Below are positions 43,077-50,939 of a stretch of 50,939 nt of DNA, piece after piece. The position numbers were made by a program, and so were the translations under genes. The notes under the pieces are model-generated. The model ran no database searches, was not told the origin of the DNA, and saw only the letters and a list, made by a program, of their open reading frames with translations. The first letter of the stretch is position 1. Each line of letters opens with the position of its first letter. Source of the DNA: an uncultured Oscillospiraceae bacterium (GTDB taxonomy: Bacteria > Bacillota > Clostridia > Oscillospirales > Oscillospiraceae); NCBI GenBank assembly GCA_934565795.1, contig CAKTIM010000015.1:1-50939 (forward strand). Reading direction: 5' to 3'.

Positions 43077-43793
43077 TCACATCACAGGGCAGCGGACTTT
43101 GCCGATGGAGATGTAGCCGTTGACCACAGCGCGCAGGTCGCTGCCGTCGGCGGCGGGGTGAGTGGAGAAGTCGGTGGGCACCAGGGGCGGGTACTGGACG
43201 TGCATCTCGCCGTCCTCCTCCGCCACGTACATGGTGCCGTTGTAATAGCCGCCCAGGGACACGGTGCGGTCGCGCAGGATGCCGTTGCAGCGCTCCGTGG
43301 GGATATTCACGTTCCAGATCTCCTTATCAGAGGGGGCGGCGGGGAGCAGCTCCTCCAGGATCTGAGGCAGGTATTGCTCCGTGACCTCAAAGCCGCCCAC
43401 GTCGTTCTGAGAAAGGGCGATGGCGGGGATGCCGCTCATCACCGCCTCCATGGCCGCGCCCACGGTGCCGGAATAGGCCACGTCGAAGCCCACATTATAG
43501 CCATTGTTGATGCCGGAGAGCACCACGTCGGGCTTCTGGGGCAGGATGGCGTCCAGTGCGGCCTTGACGCAGTCGGCGGGGGTGCCGTCCAGGGCATAGG
43601 CGGACACACCGGGGATATCCAGCTCCCGCTTTTCAATGCGCATCCGCCGGGACAGGGTGATGCGGTGGGACATGGCGCTGCACTGCTCGGCCGGAGCCAC
43701 CACCGTCACAGCGCCGAATTTGGCCGCCGCCCGGGCCAGGACGGAAATGCCGGGGGCGTCGATGCCGTCGTCATTGGTGATCAAAATATTCAT
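43077..43793 (-). CDS. surE: SurE 5'/3'-nucleotidase
   Basis: The 238-residue protein has the SurE signatures MNILITNDDGIDAPGI (metal-binding Asp8-Asp9), VVAPAEQCSAMSHRITL and VLSGINNGYNVGFDVAYSGT. SurE dephosphorylates nucleoside monophosphates. AAAGGAG precedes the ATG, and the gene follows a metallophosphatase gene after 13 nt, so two nucleotidases are co-transcribed. Length is normal. Confidence 0.95.
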   Translation of the reverse strand: MNILITNDDGIDAPGISVLARAAAKFGAVTVVAPAEQCSAMSHRITLSRRMRIEKRELDIPGVSAYALDGTPADCVKAALDAILPQKPDVVLSGINNGYNVGFDVAYSGTVGAAMEAVMSGIPAIALSQNDVGGFEVTEQYLPQILEELLPAAPSDKEIWNVNIPTERCNGILRDRTVSLGGYYNGTMYVAEEDGEMHVQYPPLVPTDFSTHPAADGSDLRAVVNGYISIGKVRCPVM

Positions 43794-43806
43794 AGTGTTC
43801 TCCTTT

Positions 43807-45318
43807 TCAATGCAGCACCGTGAGCCACCGGGTCTTGTCCACCGTCAGGCTGCCATGGGCCAGCACATAGTCCATAATCAGCTCCGAAATCTCCGTGGGC
43901 AGCTCGGAAACCTTTTCGCAGCCCCGGAAGCATTCGTAGCCGCCGGTGCCGGAGGCCCGGTAATTGTTCATGCACAGCGTCAGCGCCTTGCCCTCGGGCA
44001 GCTCCTCTCCCTGGTAGCGGATGGAGGTCACCCGCTGGCCCACAGGGCGGCGGACGTCCATGGTCACGTGGATGCCGGAAAAATAGTCGTAGTTATAGTG
44101 CTCCACCTTGGGCTTGAGGAAGTCCTGGCTGACCTCCAGCGCCCCATCCGGGCGGAGGGAAAAATACTGGGCGCACCGCTCCAGCGCCGCCTTGAGCACG
44201 GGGCGGGTGACCCGCAGGGTTTGCAGGGTATTGGGATAGATGTAGGTGGCCACCACGTCCCGGACGGTGATGTCGCGCTGGAAGCCCTTGACCTCGTTGC
44301 CCAGGCTGGTGCAGGAGATATCCGCCCCGGAGGCGGCCAGCTGCACCTGATTAAAGAAATTGGCAATGCCGCTGCCCTGCTCGGCCATGACGATGTGCGC
44401 CTGGGGCAGCAGGGGTGTATCCAGATGCCCCACGGGGGTATCCAGCCACCGGGCGGCGGCCGCGTCCAGGGGGGCCAGGAGGGCGGCGGCGGACGGATCG
44501 GTCTGGCTGCCCGGCGCTTCCAGGCTGCCGGTCATGGCAAGGCTGCCGCTTTCCAGGGTCAGCTCCATCCGGGCAAACTGCCGCGCCTTGTCCGGGGTCT
44601 GGCAGATGTAGGTATTCCGCACCCGGCGGGGGGCGATGGGGATATGCTGGTGGCCTGTGAGCAGCACGTCGAAATCCAGCTCCCGGCAGATGCGGTAGCC
44701 CTGGTTCTCGTCGCTGTCCGTCTGGGCCGCGCCGGTGTCCAGGTCGCATTCAAAGCCGCCGTGGTAGATGCACACGGTGATGTCCACGTTCTCCGCCTTC
44801 ATCGCCGCCAGAGCCGCCGCGGCGGCGGGCACTGGTTCAGTGATGGTCAGCCCGGTCAGGTTCTCCGGCCGCTCCCAGATGTTCACATGGTGGGTGACGA
44901 TGCCGGTCAGGCCCACCCGCAGCCCATTTTGCAGGGTGACAATGGCATAGTCCTGCACTCCCTCCAGCCCCTGCACATTGGCGCAGAGGCAGCGGGCGTC
45001 CATGGCGCGGATGTAGCGGCGCAGATAGTCCTGGCCGTAGTTGAAATCGTGATTGCCCAGGGTGAAGAAATCGTAGCCCGCGCAGTTCATGATCCGGGCA
45101 GGCACACAGGGCGATTCCAGGCCGTTCTTATGCAGATAATAAGTAAAGGGGCTGCCCTGTAAGGTATCGCCCCCGTCGATCATCAGCGTATTGCCGTCGT
45201 TCTGAAACCGGCACATGCAATTGGCCAGCCCGGTATCCGCATGCCCCCCCGTAGGATAATCCAGGGGGGAGAAATAGCCATGCACATCGCTGGTGAAATA
45301 AATGGTAAGTTGTTTCAT
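43807..45318 (-). CDS. 5'-nucleotidase-like calcineurin metallophosphatase
   Basis: The 503-residue protein has the metallophosphatase ligands in TIYFTSDVHGYFSPL (D-x-H), MIDGGDTLQGS (G-D), LGNHDFNYG (G-N-H-D), CIYHGGFE and LLTGHQHIPI (G-H-x-H). The C-terminal 5'-nucleotidase domain (about 330-503) carries YIYPNTLQTLRVTRPVLKAA and CMNNYRASGTGGYECF. It resembles 2',3'-cyclic nucleotide phosphodiesterase/5'-nucleotidases, but has no signal peptide or anchor, so it appears cytoplasmic. ATG at 45318 is preceded by AAAAGGAAA; the longer frame upstream is repeat DNA. It is first in a unit with surE. Confidence 0.92.
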   Translation of the reverse strand: MKQLTIYFTSDVHGYFSPLDYPTGGHADTGLANCMCRFQNDGNTLMIDGGDTLQGSPFTYYLHKNGLESPCVPARIMNCAGYDFFTLGNHDFNYGQDYLRRYIRAMDARCLCANVQGLEGVQDYAIVTLQNGLRVGLTGIVTHHVNIWERPENLTGLTITEPVPAAAAALAAMKAENVDITVCIYHGGFECDLDTGAAQTDSDENQGYRICRELDFDVLLTGHQHIPIAPRRVRNTYICQTPDKARQFARMELTLESGSLAMTGSLEAPGSQTDPSAAALLAPLDAAAARWLDTPVGHLDTPLLPQAHIVMAEQGSGIANFFNQVQLAASGADISCTSLGNEVKGFQRDITVRDVVATYIYPNTLQTLRVTRPVLKAALERCAQYFSLRPDGALEVSQDFLKPKVEHYNYDYFSGIHVTMDVRRPVGQRVTSIRYQGEELPEGKALTLCMNNYRASGTGGYECFRGCEKVSELPTEISELIMDYVLAHGSLTVDKTRWLTVLH

Positions 45319-45399
45319 AGGATTTCCTTTTTCGTAATGTAAGACAAGCTCCCCCCACGAACACACCGCCCCCACTCCGGCAGCAGCGCATTGAACGGC

Positions 45400-45975
45400 A
45401 ACCACCCCACCCGTAGGGGCGGATACCAGCCGCCCGAAATGTTGCGGGCCTGAGTTGTCAGTTGAACGGAAGCCGCCAAAAGTCTTTACCTGCGTAGGGG
45501 GCGGCAACCTGTCGCCCCGCAGCGTTGCGGAACAGAGCGTTTCGTTGAATGGGAGCAGGCTGCGGTCGCCGCCAAAGCTTCCCGGGGGAAGCTGGCAGCC
45601 CGTAGGGCTGACTGAAGAGGGCCGAATGCAGTGGGATTTTCTTAAAGGGTGCGTTGAATGGCAAGCACCCCACCCGTAGGGGCGGATACCAGCCGCCCGC
45701 CGTGTACCGGGATTGAGCGGTTCGTCTATACAGCTCAATTACGTTACCTTTCGGGCGGCTAATATCCGCCCCTACGCACTCAAAGTGTGTAACCTTCTAC
45801 CTTTTTAACTAAAGTCTCTCTCAAAACTGCTACCTGAGTGCCCTCTTCAGTCGCTGCGGCGACAGCTTCCCCCACAGGGAAGCTTAGGGGATGTATACGT
45901 CAGGTTATACGTTCTTCTTTCCTGCTTCCTAAACCGATCGGTTGAGGGTCGGCAGGTTGCCGACCCCTACGAAAA
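45400..45975. repeat. Intergenic hairpin-repeat block between the phn genes and the nucleotidase genes
   Basis: About 660 nt without a gene. Modules: A (45413), B (45495), an uninterrupted D (about 45570-45625, AAGCTTCCCGGGGGAAGCTG), A (45674), A (about 45750), an uninterrupted C (45836-45895) and B (45945-45971). It ends 10 nt before the phnE stop codon. Confidence 0.85.
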
Positions 45976-45980
45976 AGCGT

Positions 45981-46829
45981 TTATTCTCCGTGGGCCAGTT
46001 TGGTGCGGATTTTGGTGGAGAGGAATTCAATGACGACCACCAGGATCATCAGGCCCCAGACGAAGGAGCCGACCATGGCCCAGCGGCGGCTGTTCAGGCA
46101 CTGCACCAGGGATGCGCCGATGCCGCCCGCGCCCACGATGCCCAGGGTGGTGGCATCCTTCAGGTTGATGTCGAAGCGGTAGATGGTGGTGGAAATAAAG
46201 CTGGCGGTGAGCTGGGGGATCACGCCGTAGCGGATCTTCTGGAACGGGGTGCAGCCCATGGCGTCCAGACTTTCCAGAATCTTGGTGTCCAGATCCTCAA
46301 TGGCGGTGATGTACATTTTAGAGATCATGCCGATGGAGCACACGCTCTGGGTGATAACGCCGCAGGCCGCGCCGGGGCCGGTGACCCGGATCCACATCAG
46401 CGCCCAGACCAGGCTGGGGATGGTGCGGATCAGCAGAATAACCACCCGGAACGCATAGGCAATGGGCTTGGGCATGATGTTCTCGGAGGCCAGGAAGGCA
46501 AAGGGCACCGCCAGGATCGCGCCGAACAGGGTGCCCAGGATGGCAATGGCAATGGTTTGCAGCAGCAGATAGGGCACATCCGTATCGCCCAGGCCGAACA
46601 GCAGGGCCGTATCCGGGCTGAAAATGCCGGAGACCACGCCCTTTGCCACGCTGGAGCCGGTTTGGGTCAGGCCGCTGAAATGGACATCGGAGCCAGACCA
46701 GCCCACCAGCGTCGCCAAAATCAGCACAATGGCGGTATACAGCACCCACTTGCGGGGACGCATGGCATAGGCCTCGGCGACGGTCAGCTGGCCGTCCAGA
46801 GTATCCAGCAGATTTGATCTTTTCTTCAT
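45981..46829 (-). CDS. phnE: Phosphonate-type ABC transporter permease (second PhnE)
   Basis: The 282-residue permease has about six helices with RTIPSLVWALMWI and the EAA-type loop ESLDAMGCTPFQKIRYGVIP, followed by TLGIVGAGGIGASLVQCLN; all typical of PhnE. GAGGAGG precedes the ATG. It follows the first phnE by 15 nt. Paired PhnE permeases are common in Firmicute phosphonate/phosphite importers. Confidence 0.93.
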   Translation of the reverse strand: MKKRSNLLDTLDGQLTVAEAYAMRPRKWVLYTAIVLILATLVGWSGSDVHFSGLTQTGSSVAKGVVSGIFSPDTALLFGLGDTDVPYLLLQTIAIAILGTLFGAILAVPFAFLASENIMPKPIAYAFRVVILLIRTIPSLVWALMWIRVTGPGAACGVITQSVCSIGMISKMYITAIEDLDTKILESLDAMGCTPFQKIRYGVIPQLTASFISTTIYRFDINLKDATTLGIVGAGGIGASLVQCLNSRRWAMVGSFVWGLMILVVVIEFLSTKIRTKLAHGE

Positions 46830-46844
46830 AACCGCAGCCTCCTC

Positions 46845-47732
46845 TCAGCTCAGCTTCTTGCGCAGGAATTCGCTGAGGAATTCGATGCTCACCACCACCA
46901 CCAGCAGGCTCAGCAGCACCATGCCCAGGCCGTTGTAATCCCGCCAGCCGATGCGCTCGTTGATGGTGATGCCCAGGCCGCCGGCGCCCACGTAGCCCAG
47001 GATGGCGGAGGCGCGGACGTTCATTTCAAAGCAGTACAGGCAGTGACTCAGATACACGGGAAGGATCTGGGGCACGCAGGCCGACCAGAATGCCTGGAAC
47101 TTATCCGCGCCCAGGGCCTCCATGGCCTCAAAGGGGCCCATGTCAATGGTCTCGATGCTCTCATAGAGCATCTTCGCCACGATGCCGAAGGTGAAGATGG
47201 CAATGGAGACCGTACCGGCGAAGGTGCCCAGGGAGAAGATCAGGGCGCACACCAGGGCAATGACCAGGGTGGGCAGGGTGCGGATCAGGCCCAGGATAAC
47301 ACGCAGCAGGCTGACGATGAATTTATTGTGGTCGATGTTGCTGGAGGCCAGCACGGCAATGGGCAGTGCGGCGGCGCAGCCGATAACGGTGCCCAAAATG
47401 GACATCTTGATGGTATCCACCAGGGGGGTGATGACCTTGGGGAAGAAATCCCACTTGGGCCGGAACAGCTTTTCCAGAATGGCCACAATGTTCTTGCCCT
47501 TTTGGAAGATGACGGAGAGCTGGAAGCCGGTCATGTGCAGCGCCCAGGTGACAGCCAGAAGCAGCAGGGTGCAGATCAGCCCCGTGCGGCTGCGGGGGCG
47601 CTCCACGGTGTTGCCGCTCTTGGTGGTGATGACCTCCGGCTTGCGCAGGGTCAGCGCCAGGACCAGCACCAGCACCGCCGCCTCCACGATCAGCAGATTG
47701 CGGTAGGTAAACAAAGACAGAAAATCAGACAT
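46845..47732 (-). CDS. phnE: Phosphonate-type ABC transporter permease (first PhnE)
   Basis: The 295-residue permease has an N-terminal helix (YRNLLIVEAAVLVLVLALTL), a soluble linker, a second helix (LICTLLLLAVTWALHMTGF) and a PhnE core with IRTLPTLVIALVCALIFSLG and EAMEALGADKFQAFWSACVP. It starts 9 nt after phnC. The N-terminal extension of about 70 residues is longer than in its partner. Confidence 0.92.
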   Translation of the reverse strand: MSDFLSLFTYRNLLIVEAAVLVLVLALTLRKPEVITTKSGNTVERPRSRTGLICTLLLLAVTWALHMTGFQLSVIFQKGKNIVAILEKLFRPKWDFFPKVITPLVDTIKMSILGTVIGCAAALPIAVLASSNIDHNKFIVSLLRVILGLIRTLPTLVIALVCALIFSLGTFAGTVSIAIFTFGIVAKMLYESIETIDMGPFEAMEALGADKFQAFWSACVPQILPVYLSHCLYCFEMNVRASAILGYVGAGGLGITINERIGWRDYNGLGMVLLSLLVVVVSIEFLSEFLRKKLS

Positions 47733-47741
47733 ACGCGCCTC

Positions 47742-48503
47742 TCATTCCTTGTCCATGGTGGGCACGGCAGTGCCGTTGTACACCTCGTCCAGCTGCTCCT
47801 GGGTGATGGTGCTGGCCGGGCCGTCGAACACGATCTCGCCCGCCCGGACGCCCACGACCCGGTCGCAGTATTTCAGCGCCAGATCCACATGGTGGATGTT
47901 CAGCAGAATGGAAATGTTGTATTCCTTGTTGATGCGCACGAAGTCGGACATGACCTGCTTGGCGGTGATGGGATCCAGGGAGGCCACCGGCTCGTCGGCC
48001 AGGATGATGCTGGGGTTCTGGTTCAGCGTCCGGGCCAGGGCAACACGCTGCTGCTGACCGCCGGAGAGCTGGTCGCACCGGGTATAGGCCTTGCTGAGGA
48101 TGCCCACCTTATCCAGGCTTTCCAAAGCGCGCATCTTCTGCTCCTTGGTGAAGATGCCCAGCAGCACCCGCCAGAAGGGCATCTCCGGCACGTCGGCGGT
48201 GAGCACGTTTTTCAGCACCGTGCTGCGGGACACCAGGTTGAAGCTCTGGAAGATCATGCCCACCTTCCGGCGGAACTTCCGCAGCGCCGCGCCCTTGAGG
48301 GTGGATACATCCACGTCGTCCACGATCAGCTGGCCCTGGGTGACATCGTGCATGCGGTTGATGCAGCGCAGGATGGTGGATTTACCCGCGCCGGACAGGC
48401 CGATGATGGCCACAAATTCTCCCTGCTGAATTTGCAGGTTGATATTTTTCAGAGCGGTGAAGCCGTTGGGATAGGTCTTATAAACATTTTTAAATTCAAT
48501 CAT
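47742..48503 (-). CDS. phnC: Phosphonate-type ABC transporter ATP-binding protein
   Basis: The 253-residue ATPase has Walker A GLSGAGKST, signature LSGGQQQRVALARTL, Walker B ILADEPVASLDP and the switch His in LLNIHHVDLALKYCDRVVG, typical of PhnC. It is first in the phnC-phnE-phnE unit. The ATG at 48503 is chosen from homology (MIEFKNVYKTYPNG); an AAAGGA site is 11 nt away. No phnD substrate-binding gene is upstream or downstream in this window. Confidence 0.93.
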   Translation of the reverse strand: MIEFKNVYKTYPNGFTALKNINLQIQQGEFVAIIGLSGAGKSTILRCINRMHDVTQGQLIVDDVDVSTLKGAALRKFRRKVGMIFQSFNLVSRSTVLKNVLTADVPEMPFWRVLLGIFTKEQKMRALESLDKVGILSKAYTRCDQLSGGQQQRVALARTLNQNPSIILADEPVASLDPITAKQVMSDFVRINKEYNISILLNIHHVDLALKYCDRVVGVRAGEIVFDGPASTITQEQLDEVYNGTAVPTMDKE

Positions 48504-48563
48504 GGGCGTGACGTTCCTTTCTATATCCCGGAGGTTTTGGCCAAATTGGGTCACTCTTTTGCC

Positions 48564-48592
48564 ATTATACATCACCTTTCGACCCGATGCAA
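48564..48592 (-). promoter_or_regulatory. Promoter of the phnC-phnE-phnE unit
   Basis: Minus strand TTGCAT (48592-48587), 17 nt, TATAAT (48569-48564), about 60 nt before phnC. A dedicated promoter here argues that phnD is not part of this transcript. Confidence 0.7.
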
Positions 48593-48648
48593 TCCTTTTT
48601 GAATATTTTATGACCGCCCGGTAAAAAGGGACTGGGGCTGAAATCCTT

Positions 48649-48869
48649 GGGAAACTCTGAATAAATCATCTACGGCTGGACAGCGGGCCTTTTGCTCCCA
48701 TACTGCGGGCTGAAAAGTGGGAAATATTGCGCAGCCGTTGCCAGCGTAAGCTGGCTTACGGATGCGGCATACCCCTTGCGGGTACACAAAGTATTCCGCC
48801 ACTTTCCAGCCCTTGCCTGGAAGCAAAATTCCTCGCTGCCAGCTCTTGCTGATTTAATCAGAGCTTCCC
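48649..48869. mobile_element. 221-bp long inverted-repeat (MITE-like) element
   Basis: The left arm (48649-48734, GGGAAACTCTGAATAAATCA...) and the reverse complement of the right arm (48785-48869, GGGAAGCTCTGATTAAATCA...) align over about 85 nt with scattered mismatches. Shared blocks include GGGCTGAAAAGTGG versus GGGCTGGAAAGTGG and a TTTTGCT core. The centre (48735-48784) holds two small hairpins (CCAGCGTAAGCTGG and TACCCCTTGCGGGTA). Short open frames across it are not supported as genes. It has no transposase, so it would be non-autonomous, or alternatively a very large structured RNA. Confidence 0.6.
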
Positions 48870-48906
48870 TTGATCTGCCGGCAAAATTTCTGTTTTGGGG
48901 CACGGC

Positions 48907-48954
48907 AAAAACCACATCAGCCGACCCTTTGGAGGGTGGTTGATGTGGTTTTCC
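48907..48954. terminator. Bidirectional terminator between the inverted-repeat element and the DUF1292 gene
   Basis: AACCACATCA (48910-48919) pairs with TGATGTGGTT (48941-48950), with a further imperfect inner stem (CCGACCC with GGGTGG). T-runs follow on both strands (GGTTTTCC on plus, GGTTTTTGCC on minus). It should stop the DUF1292 transcript. Confidence 0.7.
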
Positions 48955-48986
48955 TTGCGGGCGTATTATGCAGCGCTCTGTTCGTC

Positions 48987-49286
48987 TCAGTCCTCGAAGG
49001 TCAGGACGTCCTTGTATTTTTCCTTGAACAGGTCGTAAACCGCGTCCAGCACGGCTTCGTCCTCTACGGCCAGGTAGTTTTCGTTCTCGTCGTCCACCGG
49101 CTCGACCTCCAGAATGACGATCTGGGTCTCGGCCTCGTCGGCAGGCATCAGCACCAGATATTCCTTGCCCTGGTATTCCATGCAGTCCAGATACTCAAAA
49201 TCCACATCCTGCCCGTTTTCATCGGTCAGGGTCAGAATTTCGGACTCCTCCTGCTCATTTTCCGGCTCGTTATTCAAAATTTCCAT
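48987..49286 (-). CDS. DUF1292 protein (YrzB-like)
   Basis: The 99-residue acidic protein matches DUF1292: ILTLTDENGQDVDFEYLDCM, then YQGKEYLVLMPADEAETQIV and LEVEPVDDENENYL. Family members (YrzB in Bacillus) are small conserved Firmicute proteins of unknown role, often near yrrK/yrzL. Here it stands alone. The ATG at 49286 has AAGGAG 9 nt upstream; a longer frame begins in the promoter. Confidence 0.9.
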   Translation of the reverse strand: MEILNNEPENEQEESEILTLTDENGQDVDFEYLDCMEYQGKEYLVLMPADEAETQIVILEVEPVDDENENYLAVEDEAVLDAVYDLFKEKYKDVLTFED

Positions 49287-49342
49287 AGCGTTAAACTCCT
49301 TATTGTAATCACGGGGTGAAAGTTTCTTCCTATCCGGCAAGA

Positions 49343-49371
49343 ATTATACCCCATGCCCGGTTAAAAAGCAA
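49343..49371 (-). promoter_or_regulatory. Promoter of the DUF1292 gene
   Basis: Minus strand TTGCTT (49371-49366), 17 nt, TATAAT (49348-49343), about 57 nt before the ATG. Confidence 0.7.
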
Positions 49372-49408
49372 GAAAAAATTGACATATCCCGGCTTAATCA
49401 GAGGTTCC

Positions 49409-50854
49409 TTAGATAGGCCCTAAAGTAAAATCCCGGAAATCCATTGCGCCGGTGCCGGTGTAGGTGAAATAGAGGGCGTGGGTGCCGGTCAGGGGCGGGA
49501 AGGAGACAGCGGCGCAGGGGTGCCAGTCGCTGCCGGGGGCGATGGGGATGCGGGCAAAGGGCGCTTTCCCCCGGTCGGTGGCCACGGCCAGCGTGCCGCA
49601 GCCATCCCCACGGGTGGTGACGGTGAGGGTGGACGCGCCCCGGAAATCAAAATACTTAAAGCCGCACCAGGCGCCATCGGCCATGTTGGCGATGTACTGG
49701 TCGGGATCGTCCTCCCGGTCGCCGCCGCTCTGGGTGAAGCAGGGGTGGGCGGTGTCCTTTTCGTGGGCCTCAGAGTAGCCGAAGCTTGGCTCCCGGAAGC
49801 CCAGGTGGCAGGCAATGCGGGCCTCATAGGTGCCCTCCCCCACCAGCGGGCCGCCGTTCAGGCCGCAGCTGGTGACCTCCGCCTGGGGGATGGAGCCGTC
49901 CGGGCGGATGGTGATCGGCTCCGCGCAGCCCTGGCGGGCGCAGCACTGCTTGTTGGTCTGCCGGTGATAGAAGATGTACCACTGATCGCCCAGCTTTACC
50001 ATGCCGCCATGGGTGTTGCCGGTGTAGTTCAGCGCCTCGGTGCTGCCGTTCAGGCCGATGTCGCCGATGCTTACCAGAGTGCCGCCGAAGCGGAAGTCCC
50101 GGTCGGGGTACCGGCTGGTGGCGTAGCACAGCTCATGGCTGAGGATGGAGGAATAGACGAAATAATAGGTGTCCCCGATCTTGCGGATGCTGCTGGCCTC
50201 GTAAAAGGCGTGGCCCTCGAAGCCGGTTCCGGCCTCGTGCCACACGCTGGGGGCCACCAGCACCGGCTCCCGCCTGACGGTGCGCATGTCCGGCTCCAGG
50301 ACGGTGCAGTAAGCGCCCTCCATCCGACGGTTGTTTTTAATCATCATGTCATACAGCCAGCCGGGGCCTGCGGAGAAGCCGGTGTACAGGTAGATATTCT
50401 CCCCCTCCACCAGCACGCCGGGGTCAAAGCAGCTGATGTCCCCGCCGACGCCGCCCAGGGGCGTACCGTCCGGGTGGCGGACGAAATCATAGAATTGGAA
50501 GTCCCCCATGGGCGTATCACACACGGCCACGCTCACCAGACTGGAGGCGTTCAGGGAGTAGTACAGATAGTACCGCCCGTCCGGCCCCTGCACCGCGTCC
50601 GGGGCAAAGAGCTTCATCCGCCTATCCTTGTTCTGGGGATCCCGTGTGGCGGGGTAGATCACGCCCTCATACCGCCAGTCCGACAGATCATCCACCGGCG
50701 CAGACCAGCCCACATAATCGTTGTCGCAGTACCCGTCGCCGTCAAAGGCGTCATGGCTGCCATACACATACAGCCGCCCGCCAAACACCCGCGGCTCCCC
50801 GTCGGGCACATACTCATAGCTGGGAAGATAGGGATTAAACACCTGCTTTTTCAT
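49409..50854 (-). CDS. GH43-family glycoside hydrolase with C-terminal carbohydrate-binding-like domain
   Basis: The 481-residue protein has a five-bladed propeller of the GH43 type (about 1-345). The likely catalytic triad is Asp18 in YVPDGEPRVF, Asp144 in CFDPGVLVEG and Glu219 in HAFYEASSIRKIGDTYYFVY. The family includes arabinofuranosidases and beta-xylosidases; the exact specificity cannot be read. Residues about 385-481 look like a CBM6-type beta-sandwich (TQSGGDREDDPDQYIANMAD, WCGFKYFDFRGASTLTVTTR). No signal peptide. AGGAG is 8 nt before the ATG at 50854. The 85 nt upstream are AT-rich with no confident promoter. Confidence 0.9.
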   Translation of the reverse strand: MKKQVFNPYLPSYEYVPDGEPRVFGGRLYVYGSHDAFDGDGYCDNDYVGWSAPVDDLSDWRYEGVIYPATRDPQNKDRRMKLFAPDAVQGPDGRYYLYYSLNASSLVSVAVCDTPMGDFQFYDFVRHPDGTPLGGVGGDISCFDPGVLVEGENIYLYTGFSAGPGWLYDMMIKNNRRMEGAYCTVLEPDMRTVRREPVLVAPSVWHEAGTGFEGHAFYEASSIRKIGDTYYFVYSSILSHELCYATSRYPDRDFRFGGTLVSIGDIGLNGSTEALNYTGNTHGGMVKLGDQWYIFYHRQTNKQCCARQGCAEPITIRPDGSIPQAEVTSCGLNGGPLVGEGTYEARIACHLGFREPSFGYSEAHEKDTAHPCFTQSGGDREDDPDQYIANMADGAWCGFKYFDFRGASTLTVTTRGDGCGTLAVATDRGKAPFARIPIAPGSDWHPCAAVSFPPLTGTHALYFTYTGTGAMDFRDFTLGPI

Positions 50855-50939
50855 ATTCGATTCTCCTAGGGTGTATCTGAAAACCCAAACATCATATATA
50901 AATTGCACAAAATCCAAAAATGCAGTAGAATAAAAGAAA

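Noticed and set aside
48608..48943. Short open frames on both strands at 48.6-48.95 kb
   Set aside because: They run through the inverted-repeat element and terminator and match no family; no SD sequence.
50855..50939. Promoter and upstream gene at the right edge
   Set aside because: The 85 nt are AT-rich with several TATATA-like strings but no hexamer pair with proper spacing; no gene start is visible.

Overview
The window is about 51 kb of a GC-rich, low-intergenic bacterial chromosome. Gene content (RqcH, RicT, RemB, DUF1292, YesL, a family II pyrophosphatase, SD-led starts with GGAGG-type sites and sigma-A-like TTGACA-17-TATAAT promoters) points to a Clostridia-class Firmicute. The high GC and the dense small palindromic repeats between genes suggest an Oscillospiraceae/Ruminococcaceae-type gut anaerobe. 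The species assignment is inference; no rRNA gene is present.

Layout. 1-7.7 kb: the start of gap (glyceraldehyde-3-phosphate dehydrogenase), rqcH, galE, then divergently ansA, a CBS/DRTGG-type manganese pyrophosphatase and holB. 8.5-10.9 kb: ricT, a small secreted protein and remB. 11-20.2 kb, mostly minus strand: an unknown protein, a TetR regulator and a nucleotidyltransferase; then gluQ, a small membrane protein, cca and a polytopic membrane protein; then a DUF1624 membrane protein and an acyl-CoA synthetase. 20.5-27.6 kb, plus strand: a secreted unknown protein followed by a TerB-N/TerB-C protein, a BrxD-like ATPase and a BrxHI/Lhr-like helicase, a probable DNA-processing or anti-phage module and the most notable gene set here. 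28.3-31.2 kb: yesL-like gene, M20 amidohydrolase, aminotransferase. 31.2-35.2 kb: a secreted protein, a three-gene ABC importer (minus) and a divergent Crp/Fnr regulator with a palindrome just downstream of its promoter. 35.3-42.7 kb: GH51 arabinofuranosidase, hybrid histidine kinase, lipoprotein solute-binding protein and a GH120-like beta-xylosidase. 43-48.6 kb, minus strand: surE, a 5'-nucleotidase-like metallophosphatase and phnC-phnE-phnE. 49-50.9 kb: DUF1292 protein and a GH43 enzyme.

About 9 percent of the window is intergenic blocks built from short hairpin modules (called A, B, C, D and F here). Modules A and B are six- to eight-base-pair hairpins with compensatory changes between copies. 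Two smaller palindromic elements (called E, 64-65 nt, and G, 52-54 nt) are nested inside these modules. Interrupted and uninterrupted host modules are both present, so their boundaries can be read directly. A separate 221-bp long-inverted-repeat element lies at 48.65-48.87 kb, with a fragment at 0.55 kb.

How genes may work together: GH51, GH120 and GH43 all lack signal peptides and could together trim arabinoxylo-oligosaccharides in the cytoplasm. The nearby solute-binding lipoprotein and hybrid kinase may sense or capture the sugar. The phn importer genes and the two nucleotidases form a plausible phosphorus-scavenging neighbourhood. TerB, BrxD and the helicase appear as a three-gene unit with its own promoter but without the methylase, PglZ or nuclease genes of full BREX systems.
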